Source of the DNA: an uncultured Rhodovulum sp.
Lineage (GTDB): Bacteria > Pseudomonadota > Alphaproteobacteria > Rhodobacterales > Rhodobacteraceae
Reading direction: 5' to 3'
DNA: 10,317 nucleotides
NCBI GenBank assembly: GCA_946221765.1
Contig: CAMIMK010000085.1
Location: forward strand, 1 to 10,317
In this document: positions 1-7,302 of the stretch, piece after piece
Layout: each line of letters opens with the position of its first letter
Numbering within the stretch: position 1 is the first letter of the stretch
Program-made: the position numbers and the translations under genes
Notes under the pieces: generated by a model
What the model was told of the DNA's origin: nothing
Seen by the model: the letters and a program-made list of their open reading frames with translations, nothing else
Databases searched by the model: none

Positions 1-728
1 GGGGTGGGGCGGGGCTCCGGGGTGCTGTCATGCCGCGGCATTTCGGCGGCTGCCGGGGGCGTGGCTGCGACCGGGGTCGCCGGGGCACTGGCTGGCTGGG
101 GTGTCGCGGCGGCCTCCGGGACTTCGGAAAGGCTGGAGAGCCGGACAAGGCCGTGCTGGCTGGTGAAGGTGAGGGTCTGGTCGCCGGACTGGGCCTGCGA
201 CACGCCGGAAATCAGGTGGTCGCCGGTGTCATAGAGGCTGACCCGGCCGCCCTGGTCGATGGCGAGGCGGCGGGTGCCGGGAAAGACCGCATAGCGCAGG
301 TTGTTCTGCGCCCCGGTCGAACTCGGGGCGCCGAGATCGGCGGGCCACCAGGTCCCGCTCCCGCCGCCGCTGCCCCGGACGAACAGGCTGACGCCGGCCG
401 GCCCGGTGCCCGACTGGCTCTGGGACTGGCCCAGCGACTGGCCGGAGGCCGCGCCGAAGGCTGCGGTCCGGTCGAGGAGCACCGACAGGTCGCTCGCCAG
501 CGCGTCCACCCGGGACTTCAGGCCGTTGTTGAACATGTCGCCGATCATCAGCATCCCGCCGCGCGACCACTGGCCGAGCCCGCCGAGTTCGGGATGATTG
601 AACTGGGCCTGTGATCCGTGCCCGGCCACCAGCGCGGCGAGCATCACCTCGGCCGCAGCGGGGCTGAACCCCTGGCGTTCGGCAATTGCTTCGAGCTCGC
701 GCCGGCCCTCGGCGGTTAGTTGCGGCAT
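1..728 (-). CDS. Conserved hypothetical protein, 3' end cut by window edge (possible SHOCT-domain protein)
   Basis: The gene begins at the ATG at 726-728 and is still open at base 1, so 242 residues are visible and the C-terminus is missing. A Shine-Dalgarno-like AAGGGGA lies just upstream. Residues 1-37 look helical. A conserved-looking segment follows (QFNHPELGGLGQWSRGGM, 42-59; GDMFNNGL, 63-70), then a Ser/Gln/Gly-rich linker (93-125). Next comes a probably beta-rich part containing WWPADLG (127-133), an ALYD-like SLYDTGDH (164-171) and TLTFTSQHG (185-193). The visible end is a low-complexity Ala/Pro linker. From memory, similar Rhodobacterales proteins end in a short SHOCT domain after such a linker; that part would lie outside the window. 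No signal peptide or membrane segment is visible. It is the last visible gene of the minus-strand run mtnN-leuD-exonuclease-fold, 59 bases after its neighbour. The reading frame is well supported; the function is unknown. Confidence 0.72.
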   Translation of the reverse strand, partial: MPQLTAEGRRELEAIAERQGFSPAAAEVMLAALVAGHGSQAQFNHPELGGLGQWSRGGMLMIGDMFNNGLKSRVDALASDLSVLLDRTAAFGAASGQSLGQSQSQSGTGPAGVSLFVRGSGGGSGTWWPADLGAPSSTGAQNNLRYAVFPGTRRLAIDQGGRVSLYDTGDHLISGVSQAQSGDQTLTFTSQHGLVRLSSLSEVPEAAATPQPASAPATPVAATPPAAAEMPRHDSTPEPRPT

Positions 729-731
729 GTG

Positions 732-759
732 CCTGTCCCCTTGTCTATAGAAGGACAGG
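732..759 (-). promoter_or_regulatory. Inverted repeat overlapping the ribosome binding site of the left-edge gene
   Basis: A perfect 7-base inverted repeat (CCTGTCC at 732-738 and GGACAGG at 753-759) is separated by 14 bases and ends three bases before the start codon at 728. In the minus-strand mRNA, one arm overlaps the purine-rich AAGGGGACAGG that would serve as ribosome binding site. It could be a hairpin that limits translation or an operator for a dimeric regulator. A TATAGA (744-749, minus) sits in the loop and might be a -10 element, in which case the hairpin would not be fully transcribed. Only the repeat itself is observed; the role is inference. Confidence 0.3.
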
Positions 760-787
760 TAAGGGCTGGCCGGGCAGGCACAAGGGG

Positions 788-1924
788 TCAGGGCAGGGAG
801 ATGTCCACCCAGACCAGCTTATGGGCAGGGCCGGCGGCAAGCCTGCGCGCCAGCGGTCCCTCCTCGGGCCAGACCACGCCGGCCCCGGTGACGGCCAGCC
901 GGGCGTCGGGCAGGACATAATCCATGCGGAGATTGCCCGGGCCCTTGACGTCGTCGAGGTCGGCGGTGTCGAGGGCCGCCGGGCCGTGGTGGCGGGCATT
1001 GCGCCCCAGGGTGGCGGCCGCCGCGGCGCCCCGGCTCTCGGGCTCCGGATCCTGCAGGCGGCGGTGGGCGAGCAGGCCCGCGATGCCGTCGCGGAGGCCG
1101 GCGCCGTCGGCAGGGTCGATGGCGAGATCGCCGAGCACGACGACCGGCGCCTCGGGTGCTGGCGCGGTGACGCCGGCATCGTCGGTGAGGGGAACCCCGT
1201 CGAGATAGCGCGCCCAGAGGCGGAGTTCGTCGCGGTTGCGGAGCTTGTTCGAGCGTTCCTCGCCATCGTAGAGCGGCGGCGTCGGTCCGGCGGCGAGCAG
1301 GTGCAGCCGGCCGCCGCCGCCGAGCACCACCGGCACGTCCCAGTGGCTGCGCGAGGACAGGCGCCGCGCCCCGGCCGCCTCCGGGCTCGGCCAGAGGCCG
1401 CCCGCCGCGTCGCGGGGCAGGTCGGCGCCGGGCAGCATGCTCCAGCGCAGCGTGCGGAAGCTGCGGGCGGCGGCGGTGTCGAGCGGCCAGCGCGACAGGA
1501 TCGCCATGCCGCCATTGCCCGGAAACCGCCCCCAGCCATGGGCATCGCCCCAGCCCATGAGCAGGGTGTCGCCGTCGAGATCGAGGCCAGAGGCCTCGCC
1601 CGCGTTCACCGGCTCGGCGAAGCGGTGGGGATAGTCGAGGCCGGCGCTCCGGAGGCGGGCGGCGAAGGCCTCGAGCGCCCGGCCGTGCAGATCGTGGTCG
1701 AAGCCGGAGAGAAGGAGGACATCCGGCCGCGCCTCGAGAATGGCCGCGAGGGCGCCTTCGAGCTTCGGATCGGGCTTTGCCGCCGGATCCTTCAGCAGCA
1801 GCGCGAGAAGCTGGCCCGCGCCCTTCTGCGACAGCTCCACGTCATAGGTGGCGACGCGCAGCGTCTCCGCAGAGGCTGCAGGCGCGGCGAGCAGGGCAAG
1901 GAGGAGGAGGAGGGCGCGTCCCAT
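788..1924 (-). CDS. Exported endonuclease/exonuclease/phosphatase-fold protein with substituted catalytic residues
   Basis: This 378-residue protein starts with a typical Sec signal peptide: a hydrophobic stretch at 4-18 and an AASA-E cleavage context near 19. The mature part has the layout of the endonuclease/exonuclease/phosphatase (DNase I-like) family. ATYDVELS (25-32) is the first strand, GNGGMAILSRWPL (136-148) the central strand, GDLAIDP (265-271) the metal-binding turn, RMDYVLP (333-339) the catalytic Asp strand, and HKLVWVDI (368-375) the C-terminal His strand. D266, D335 and H368 are in place. Three positions that normally carry key residues differ: the first-strand Asn is Asp (D28), the Asn of GDxN is Ala (A268), and the His expected before the TPP motif is Gly (G213). 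Activity is therefore uncertain. The gene follows leuD by 57 bases, and a CtrA-like box lies in that gap. The family assignment is firm; the substrate is unknown. Nuclease, phosphodiesterase or a non-catalytic role are all possible. Confidence 0.85.
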   Translation of the reverse strand: MGRALLLLLALLAAPAASAETLRVATYDVELSQKGAGQLLALLLKDPAAKPDPKLEGALAAILEARPDVLLLSGFDHDLHGRALEAFAARLRSAGLDYPHRFAEPVNAGEASGLDLDGDTLLMGWGDAHGWGRFPGNGGMAILSRWPLDTAAARSFRTLRWSMLPGADLPRDAAGGLWPSPEAAGARRLSSRSHWDVPVVLGGGGRLHLLAAGPTPPLYDGEERSNKLRNRDELRLWARYLDGVPLTDDAGVTAPAPEAPVVVLGDLAIDPADGAGLRDGIAGLLAHRRLQDPEPESRGAAAAATLGRNARHHGPAALDTADLDDVKGPGNLRMDYVLPDARLAVTGAGVVWPEEGPLARRLAAGPAHKLVWVDISLP

Positions 1925-1949
1925 GCGGCCGAGGCTGGCCGCATGGGGT

Positions 1950-1965
1950 TTAACCGCCGGTTAAC
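1950..1965 (-). promoter_or_regulatory. CtrA-like box TTAAC-N5-GTTAAC upstream of the exonuclease-fold gene
   Basis: The sequence TTAAC-CGCCG-GTTAAC is an exact match to the palindromic CtrA recognition pattern of Alphaproteobacteria, equivalently TTAA-N7-TTAA on both strands. It lies between the leuD stop (1982) and the start codon at 1924, 25 bases upstream of that ATG. TTAA is rare in DNA this GC-rich, and I noticed no second paired site in the window. The position suggests that the exported exonuclease-fold gene can be controlled separately from leuD. Binding by CtrA is inference from the motif. Confidence 0.5.
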
Positions 1966-1981
1966 CGCGCGCCGTCGGGCG

Positions 1982-2596
1982 TCAGCCGGCGGCGAGCCAG
2001 GGCGTGCGGCGGGCATAGCCGGCTTCGAAATCGTCGATGACCTCGGCCTTCTCCATGGTCAGGCCGATGTCGTCGAGACCGTTCAGCAGGCAATGCCGGC
2101 GGAAGGAATCGAGCTCGAAGGGGATCGTGCCGCCGTCCGGGCCCGAGATCGTCATCGTCTCCAGGTCGACGGTGACGACCGCGTTCGAGCCGCGCTCGGC
2201 ATCGTCCATCAGCAGGTCGACCTGCTCCTGCGGCAGCACGATCGGCAGGATGCCGTTCTTGAAGCAGTTGTTGTAGAAGATGTCGGCAAAGGACGGCGCG
2301 ATCACGCAGCGGATGCCGAAGTCGAGCAGCGCCCAGGGTGCATGCTCGCGCGACGAGCCGCAGCCGAAATTCTCGCCGGCGACAAGGATCTGCGCGCTCC
2401 GGTAGGCCGGCCGGTTCAGCACGAAATCCGGGATCTCGTTGCCGTCCCGGTCATAGCGCATCTCGTCGAAGAGGTTCTTTCCAAGACCGGAGCGCTGGAT
2501 CGTCTTCAGGAACTGCTTGGGGATGATCATGTCGGTGTCGACGTTGATGAGCGGCAGGGGCGCCGCGATCCCGGTCAGCTTCGTGAACTTTTCCAT
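1982..2596 (-). CDS. leuD: 3-isopropylmalate dehydratase small subunit
   Basis: LeuD is the small (swivelling-domain) subunit of isopropylmalate isomerase (EC 4.2.1.33). With LeuC it converts 2-isopropylmalate to 3-isopropylmalate in cytoplasmic leucine synthesis. The 204-residue length is normal for the bacterial small subunit. Diagnostic stretches are NVDTDMIIPKQFLK (18-31), the GENFGCGSSREHAPWAL loop (74-90), which binds the substrate carboxylate, and IAPSFADIFYNNCFKNGILP (99-118). The ATG start is preceded by GGAGAGG at good spacing. The Fe-S-carrying large subunit, leuC, is not next to it: the upstream gene is mtnN, 145 bases away, so leuC must lie elsewhere. leuD therefore probably has its own promoter in the 2597-2741 gap. 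In relatives I recall leuB near this position, which would place it left of the window. Confidence 0.97.
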   Translation of the reverse strand: MEKFTKLTGIAAPLPLINVDTDMIIPKQFLKTIQRSGLGKNLFDEMRYDRDGNEIPDFVLNRPAYRSAQILVAGENFGCGSSREHAPWALLDFGIRCVIAPSFADIFYNNCFKNGILPIVLPQEQVDLLMDDAERGSNAVVTVDLETMTISGPDGGTIPFELDSFRRHCLLNGLDDIGLTMEKAEVIDDFEAGYARRTPWLAAG

Positions 2597-2741
2597 CGGG
2601 CCTCTCCATCCGGCGGTGGTGCCGGGCGCCGCCCCTTAATCACGCCCCGCCCTGTCGCGCAACCCGCCGCGAAACGGGTATTGCAGGTCGGCGGAATACC
2701 CTATGCGTGTGCCTCTCAAACGGGCAGGGCTGCGCAGTGCG
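2597..2741. promoter_or_regulatory. Intergenic region upstream of leuD with an inverted repeat
   Basis: These 145 bases between the mtnN stop and the leuD start hold no convincing gene. A 7-base inverted repeat, GGGTATT (2676-2682) and AATACCC (2695-2701), with a 12-base spacer lies about 80-105 bases upstream of the leuD start. It could be an operator or a weak hairpin. I see no U-tract terminator after mtnN and no leucine-rich leader peptide that would indicate attenuation. The leuD promoter is expected here, but I cannot place -35 and -10 boxes with confidence. Confidence 0.35.
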
Positions 2742-3404
2742 TCATCCCCCCGTTGACGGCCTCCAGCCTTCCGCGAGCAGGGCGGCGAGGTCGTCCACGG
2801 CCGCGGCAAGATGGGCGTCGAGCTCGGGCAGAAGCTGGGTCCAGTCGTCGTAGTGGCGCAGCGCCTCGGCCCCGTCCGAGATGCCGCGCAGGCCGATGAG
2901 CGGCACGCCGAACCGCTGGCAGGCGCGCAGCACCGCGAAGGTTTCCATGTCGACCATGTCGGCGTCGATCGCGTCATAGGCCGCCCCGGTCACGATATCC
3001 GCCCCGGTCGAGAGCCGCGCCCCGGGCAGGCCGGGGATCGGCGCGGGCAGGGCGGTCTCGCGGTCCTGGTCGAGAAAGGGCGTGATTCCCTTGGGGAAAC
3101 CGAGGGGCGAGGCATCGATGTCGCGCCAGGACACCGTGGTGGCCTGATAGACGCGCCCCTGTTCCAGCCGGCGGGATCCGGCCGAGCCGAGGCAGAGCAC
3201 GAGGTCGGGCAGCCCCGGGCCGGCCGCCAGCGCCTGCAGCGCGATGCCGGTCGCGAGCGCGCCCTCGACCGGGCCGACCCCGGTCAGGAGCGGGTGGATC
3301 CGCGCGCGCAGCGCGGCGCCGTATTCCGCCTCGGCCGCCATCACGGCAAGGACACGCCGGCCGCCCAGCCGGTCGGGCTGCACCTCGGTGGGATCGCGCT
3401 GCAT
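2742..3404 (-). CDS. mtnN: 5'-methylthioadenosine/S-adenosylhomocysteine nucleosidase
   Basis: This 220-residue protein belongs to the PNP/UDP phosphorylase fold family and is best read as the nucleosidase (EC 3.2.2.9) that removes adenine from methylthioadenosine and S-adenosylhomocysteine in methionine salvage and methyl-cycle clean-up. The first strand VLAVMAAEAEYG (18-29) places E25 where the catalytic Glu of E. coli MtnN lies. TGVGPVEGALATG (41-53) is the glycine-rich phosphate/ribose loop. MVDMETFAVLRAC (150-162) carries the ribose-binding Met-Glu pair, and GISDGAE (174-180) the catalytic Asp (D177). The frame is open far upstream, but the ATG at 3404 is chosen because GGAGG lies five bases before it and the first beta strand begins shortly after. 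The long open stretch further upstream has no family similarity. It is divergent from the PACE gene, with 105 bases between the starts. Substrate preference within the family cannot be read from sequence. Confidence 0.88.
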   Translation of the reverse strand: MQRDPTEVQPDRLGGRRVLAVMAAEAEYGAALRARIHPLLTGVGPVEGALATGIALQALAAGPGLPDLVLCLGSAGSRRLEQGRVYQATTVSWRDIDASPLGFPKGITPFLDQDRETALPAPIPGLPGARLSTGADIVTGAAYDAIDADMVDMETFAVLRACQRFGVPLIGLRGISDGAEALRHYDDWTQLLPELDAHLAAAVDDLAALLAEGWRPSTGG

Positions 3405-3474
3405 CTGGCCTCCGCCTGTCGCTCCGGCGGACATCTTCAGGCAAATCGTGCAGGAGCTGAAGGGGGGCGGTGGC

Positions 3475-3502
3475 TTGCCGGACCGTCGGGGCGGGCCTAG
3501 AT
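3475..3502 (+). promoter_or_regulatory. Candidate promoter of the PACE gene, possibly giving a leaderless mRNA
   Basis: TTGCCG (3475-3480) and CTAGAT (3497-3502) are separated by 16 bases and resemble -35 and -10 elements. A transcript from them would begin at or within a few bases of the ATG at 3510, leaving no room for a ribosome binding site. No purine-rich Shine-Dalgarno sequence is seen at the expected place. This is a pattern match only. Confidence 0.3.
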
Positions 3503-3509
3503 CGCGGAC

Positions 3510-3929
3510 ATGCAGGGAATTCGCCGCCGAATCGTTCATGTCACCTTCTACGAGATCTTCGCCATCGCGCTCAGCTCGGTGGTGATGCTCGGCACGACGC
3601 CGGCCGACCTGAAGCTCGCGACCGTCGCCTCGGTACTGGCCTCGGTCTATGCCGTGGTCTGGAACGTCACCTACAACAGCCTGTTCGAGGCCTGGGAGGC
3701 ACGCCAGAGCGTGCGCGGCCGCAGCCTCTGGCGCCGCATCGGCCATGCCTTCGGCTTCGAGTTCGGCTTTCTCGTCGTGCTGGTGCCGGCCTTCGCCTGG
3801 ATGCTCGGGATCAGCCTGGTCGAGGCCTTCATCCTGGAATCCGGGATGATCCTGATGTTCCTGGTCTATACCTTCGTCTACAACCTCGCCTTCGACCGCA
3901 TCTTCGGCCTGCCGGCCTCGGCGCGCTGA
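3510..3929 (+). CDS. PACE-family multidrug efflux transporter (AceI-like)
   Basis: The product is a 139-residue inner-membrane protein made of two tandem bacterial transmembrane pair (BTP) domains, roughly residues 5-67 and 74-135. This is the architecture of proteobacterial antimicrobial compound efflux (PACE) proteins such as AceI of Acinetobacter, which export biocides (for example chlorhexidine) or short-chain diamines using ion gradients. Four hydrophobic segments are visible at about 10-28, 36-57, 78-97 and 103-125. Family marks include the acidic residue of helix 1 in FYE (E15, the same number as the key Glu of AceI), WNVTYNSLFEAWE (51-63), HAFGFEFGFL (79-88) and VYTFVYNLAFDRIF (119-132). 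Length is normal. It stands alone on the plus strand, divergent from mtnN and convergent with the next gene, only eight bases beyond its stop. The start lacks a clear ribosome binding site. The actual substrate is unknown. Confidence 0.9.
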   Translation: MQGIRRRIVHVTFYEIFAIALSSVVMLGTTPADLKLATVASVLASVYAVVWNVTYNSLFEAWEARQSVRGRSLWRRIGHAFGFEFGFLVVLVPAFAWMLGISLVEAFILESGMILMFLVYTFVYNLAFDRIFGLPASAR

Positions 3930-3937
3930 GGCCGGGA

Positions 3938-4243
3938 TCAGTCGGCGAAGTCGCGGGGCGCCTCGTTGCGGGCCGAGGTATACTGCTTGAACTGGATCCG
4001 GCGGGCCGTTCCCTCGGCGGCACAGAGCTGGATCAGGCAGATGGCCGTCAGCCGCCCGTCCTCGAAGATCTCGGCACAGCCGCGGAAGGAGGCCTCGGCC
4101 GGGGCCTCCACCAGGCAGCTTTCGTGATCGAGGGACAGGATCGGGAAGCGGCGGCTGCCCACGCCGAGCGCCATGCTCGGTTTCCGACGCCGGTTGACCC
4201 AGATCGTATCCCCGCTCGGACCCGCGACCGCACGCTCTTCCAT
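3938..4243 (-). CDS. Small conserved hypothetical protein (101 aa), possibly PilZ-like
   Basis: This 101-residue protein starts at an ATG preceded by GTGAGGT at good spacing, which supports it as a real gene. It has no signal peptide or membrane segment. After a short N-terminal tail comes a basic RRRKP (18-22), then alternating short hydrophobic stretches suggesting a small beta barrel: RRFPILSLDHESCLVEA (31-47), SFRGCAEIFEDG (52-63), AICLIQLCAAEG (67-78) and RRIQFKQYTSA (81-91). The tail is PRDFAD. The arrangement of basic residues, then a strand with a following acidic/Ser turn, then a RG-x-I strand recalls PilZ-type domains, but the canonical RxxxR and DxSxxG c-di-GMP motifs are not intact, so this is only a suggestion. 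I recall similar small proteins in Rhodobacterales genomes. It is monocistronic as far as the window shows, convergent with the PACE gene. The function is unknown. Confidence 0.72.
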   Translation of the reverse strand: MEERAVAGPSGDTIWVNRRRKPSMALGVGSRRFPILSLDHESCLVEAPAEASFRGCAEIFEDGRLTAICLIQLCAAEGTARRIQFKQYTSARNEAPRDFAD

Positions 4244-4263
4244 CGGACCTCACAGAACGGCGA

Positions 4264-4281
4264 AAACTTCCGAAACTTCCG
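4264..4281 (+). repeat. Perfect 9-base tandem repeat upstream of the 101-aa gene
   Basis: AAACTTCCG occurs twice head to tail (4264-4272 and 4273-4281), 20-38 bases upstream of the start codon at 4243. An inverted half element, GTTTCG (4301-4306), matches CGAAAC at 4271-4276. The position between a likely promoter and the start would suit a regulator binding site. No regulator is identified. Confidence 0.4.
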
Positions 4282-4468
4282 TCACTCAACACCTAACACA
4301 GTTTCGATTTCGACAAGAGCGAAGCCGCTGCCGCGGGTGAGGATCGACTGTCCGGGAAACAGAGCCGGGAACGAAGCGCGTATTGTCGCCGGGGAGGCAA
4401 TCCGAAGCGGGGGAAGGGGCCGCGGATGGGCCACGGCCGCCGCCAGACTGATTCTCGCAGTCGCGGCA

Positions 4469-4503
4469 GGCGGCGGGCGCCGCCGCGCCCCCATGTCGGG
4501 GGC
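4469..4503 (-). terminator. Two adjacent GC-rich hairpins downstream of allA
   Basis: Two perfect stems lie 30-64 bases after the allA stop: GCCCCC/GGGGGC (4487-4503, 6-base stem, 5-base loop) and GGCGGC/GCCGCC (4469-4484, 6-base stem, 4-base loop). Neither is followed by a T-run on the minus strand, so they do not form a classical intrinsic terminator. They may stabilise the 3' end of the operon mRNA or assist termination. Confidence 0.3.
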
Positions 4504-4532
4504 AAGGCGCAAGGCGGTGGGGCGACCCGCCC

Positions 4533-5044
4533 TCAGCGGGTGGGGATCACCGTCCAGTGGGTGTCGAGATGATGTTCCTCGAGGTTCACCCCGGGCCCGA
4601 TCCGGTCCACGATCAGGAAGCGGGCGGCGCGGCCGAGGGGGGTCAGGACGCCGTGCCAGACCCCGCGCAGGTAGTTCACCCCCTGCTGGCCGTTGGTGAG
4701 GAAGGCGCGCGGCCGGCCGGGCTGCCCGTCCTCGTCCGGGGCGACGACCACGAGGAAGGGGTCCTCGGTCATCGGCACGAAGGCCTGGCTGCCGAGCGGA
4801 TGGCGCTCCAGAAGCGCCACGCGCAGCGGCAGCGCATAGGGACGGCCGAAGCCGAGGCTGATGCCGAGGCGCCCGCCCTCGCCGGTGATCTCGGTCCGGG
4901 CCCGATCGTGGAAGCGGTCGCACATGCCGCCGTTGATCGGAAAGCTGTCCCCCCCGGTCTCCAGCACATCGCCGAAGGGCGCGAATGCCGCGGCCGTCAG
5001 CGCCTCGGTGGTGAGGGTGCGGTCGAAGCCCACCGTCGTCACCG

Positions 5045-5048
<4 letters not shown>
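4533..5048 (-). CDS. allA: Ureidoglycolate lyase
   Basis: AllA splits (S)-ureidoglycolate into glyoxylate and urea (EC 4.3.2.3), the last step of ureide catabolism. The protein is 171 residues, close to the E. coli enzyme (160), with the cupin-like family pattern: FAPFGDVLE (22-30), ERHPLGSQAFVPM (81-93), FLVVVAP (98-104) and NYLRGVWHGVLTPLG (125-139), which contains the conserved active-site His H132. The frame is open further upstream, but the chosen start is the GTG at 5048: it overlaps the TGA stop of allE in a GTGA arrangement and has GAGG six bases before it. A second in-frame GTG six bases later cannot be excluded. The overlap implies translational coupling to allE, so this is the third gene of the puuE-uraD/allE/allA operon. 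Family identity is firm. Confidence 0.93.
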
Positions 5049-5889
<841 letters not shown>

Positions 5890-5893
<4 letters not shown>

Positions 5894-7302
5894 GGGAGCA
5901 TGTCCTTGAGGCGGAGGAGCGCGATGCGCTCCACCTGACTGCAGGCCGTGGCAAATTCGCCCGGCCGGTCGTTGGCGATGCGGGTCTCGAAGGCGGCGAG
6001 GATATCCGACTTGTCGAGGCCGCGCACCGCGATGATGAAGGGAAAGCCGAACCGCGCGGTATAGGCGTCGTTCAGCTCGGTGAAGCGGGCCTTCTCGGCG
6101 TCGGTCAGGGCGTCGAGCCCGGCGCCGGCCTGTTCGGCGGTGCTCTCGGCCGTCAGGCGCTTGGCGGCGGCGAGCTTGCCGGCGAGGTCGGGGTGGGCGG
6201 TCAGAACGCCGAGGCGCTCCGCCTCGGAGGCCGAGCGGAACACCCGCGTCAGCGCATTGTGCAGCCCCACGGCCGTGTCATGGGCGGGGCCGAGTTCCAG
6301 GTCGAAGGCTCGGTCGGGGATCCAGGGGCTGTGCTCGAAGATGCCGCCGAAGCGCGCGACGAATTCGGCACGGGGCATCGCGGTCGGTCGCTCCCGCGGG
6401 GCGGGCGGGTGCCGGGCGGCCCAGTGTTCGGCGATCTCGATGCGCCGCGGGATCCACACCTTGTCGTGCCGGGCGACGTGGTCGAGGAAGCGGGCCAGGC
6501 CGGCGGCCCGGCCGGGACGGCCGGCGAGGCGGCAGTGGAGCCCGATCGACATCATCTTCGGCTGGCCCGCGGCCCCCTCGGCATAGAGATAGTCGAAGGT
6601 GTCGCGCAGGTAGGTGTAGTAGTCCTCGCCCGTCTGCAGCGACCCGGCCGAGAAGCGCATGTCGTTCGATTCGAGGCTGTAGGGAATGATGAGCTGCTGC
6701 CGGCCCTGATGCTCGCGCCAGTAGGGCAGGTCGTCGTCATAGGTGTCGGAGATATAGTCGAAGGCGCCGGTCTCGCTGGCGAGGTCGACGGTGTTGATCG
6801 AGGTGCGCCCGGTGTACCAGCCGCGCGGGGCCGCGCCCGTCACCTCGGTATGGAGGCGAATCGCCTCGGCGATCTGCGCGGCCTCCTCCTCGGCGGGCAT
6901 GTTGCGGTGGTCGATCCAATTCAGCCCATGGCTCGCGATCTCCCAGCCGGCCTCCTGCATGGCGGCAACCTGCTCGGGCGAGCGGGCCAGCGCGGAGGCG
7001 ACGCCATAGACGGTCAGCGGCAGGCCGCGGGCGACGAAGAGGTCCCGCAGGCGCCAGAACCCGGCCCGGGCGCCGTATTCATAGACCGATTCCATGTTCC
7101 AGTGCCGCTGACCCGGCCAGGGCTGTGCCCCGGGGATCTCGGACAGGAAGGCCTCGGAGGCGGCATCGCCGTGCAGAAGGCAGTTCTCCCCCCCCTCCTC
7201 GTAGTTCAGCACGAACTGGACGGCGACATGGGCGCCGGAGGGCCAGTCCGCGAAGGGGGGGCGGGGGCCGTAGCCGATCATGTCGCGGGGATAGCGGGTC
7301 AT
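5890..7302 (-). CDS. puuE-uraD: Fused allantoinase (PuuE) - OHCU decarboxylase (UraD)
   Basis: A single 470-residue frame joins two enzymes of urate breakdown. Residues 1 to about 298 are a cofactor-poor, polysaccharide-deacetylase-fold allantoinase (PuuE, EC 3.5.2.5). Marks are RDMIGYGPRPP (6-16), FVLNYEEGGEN (30-40), WEIASHGLNWIDHR (120-133, H125), RGWYTGRTSINT (160-171) and SIGLHCRLAGRPGR (252-265, H256). After a short Pro/Arg-rich linker (299-308), residues 309-470 are OHCU decarboxylase (UraD, EC 4.1.1.97): FGGIFEHSPWI (318-328), the catalytic His in AHPDLAGKL (H370), STAEQAGAGL (387-396, E390), and FGFPFIIAVRG (418-428). UraD makes (S)-allantoin and PuuE opens it to allantoate, so the fusion links consecutive steps in reverse order. 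The ATG has GGAG seven bases upstream, and the stop overlaps the allE start. It is the first gene of the operon and is divergent from uraH. Confidence 0.94.

Larger units (their letters stand above)
4244..4532. other. 289-base region without a gene
   Basis: No open frame here has credible coding character. The part nearest the 101-aa gene (about 4255-4320) is markedly richer in A+T than its surroundings and contains a perfect 9-base tandem repeat; it probably holds the promoter of that gene, although clear -35 and -10 boxes cannot be placed. The rest is very GC-rich and includes two adjacent hairpins downstream of the ureide operon. Confidence 0.5.

Noticed and set aside
686..2899. Plus-strand open frame of 737 codons lying across leuD and its neighbours
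   Set aside because: It covers leuD, the exonuclease-fold gene and part of mtnN on the other strand, has an Arg/Ala/Gly-rich composition and no recognisable domain. It is an antisense artefact of GC-rich codon use.
3405..4292. Minus-strand extension of the mtnN frame far upstream of 3404
   Set aside because: The extra sequence overlaps the PACE gene and the 101-aa gene, is low complexity and has no family match. The ATG at 3404 has a good GGAGG and a correct family N-terminus.
3470..4699. 409-codon plus-strand frame overlapping the PACE gene
   Set aside because: It is out of frame with the PACE gene, which has a strong family match, and becomes Arg/Gly-rich low-complexity sequence further on.
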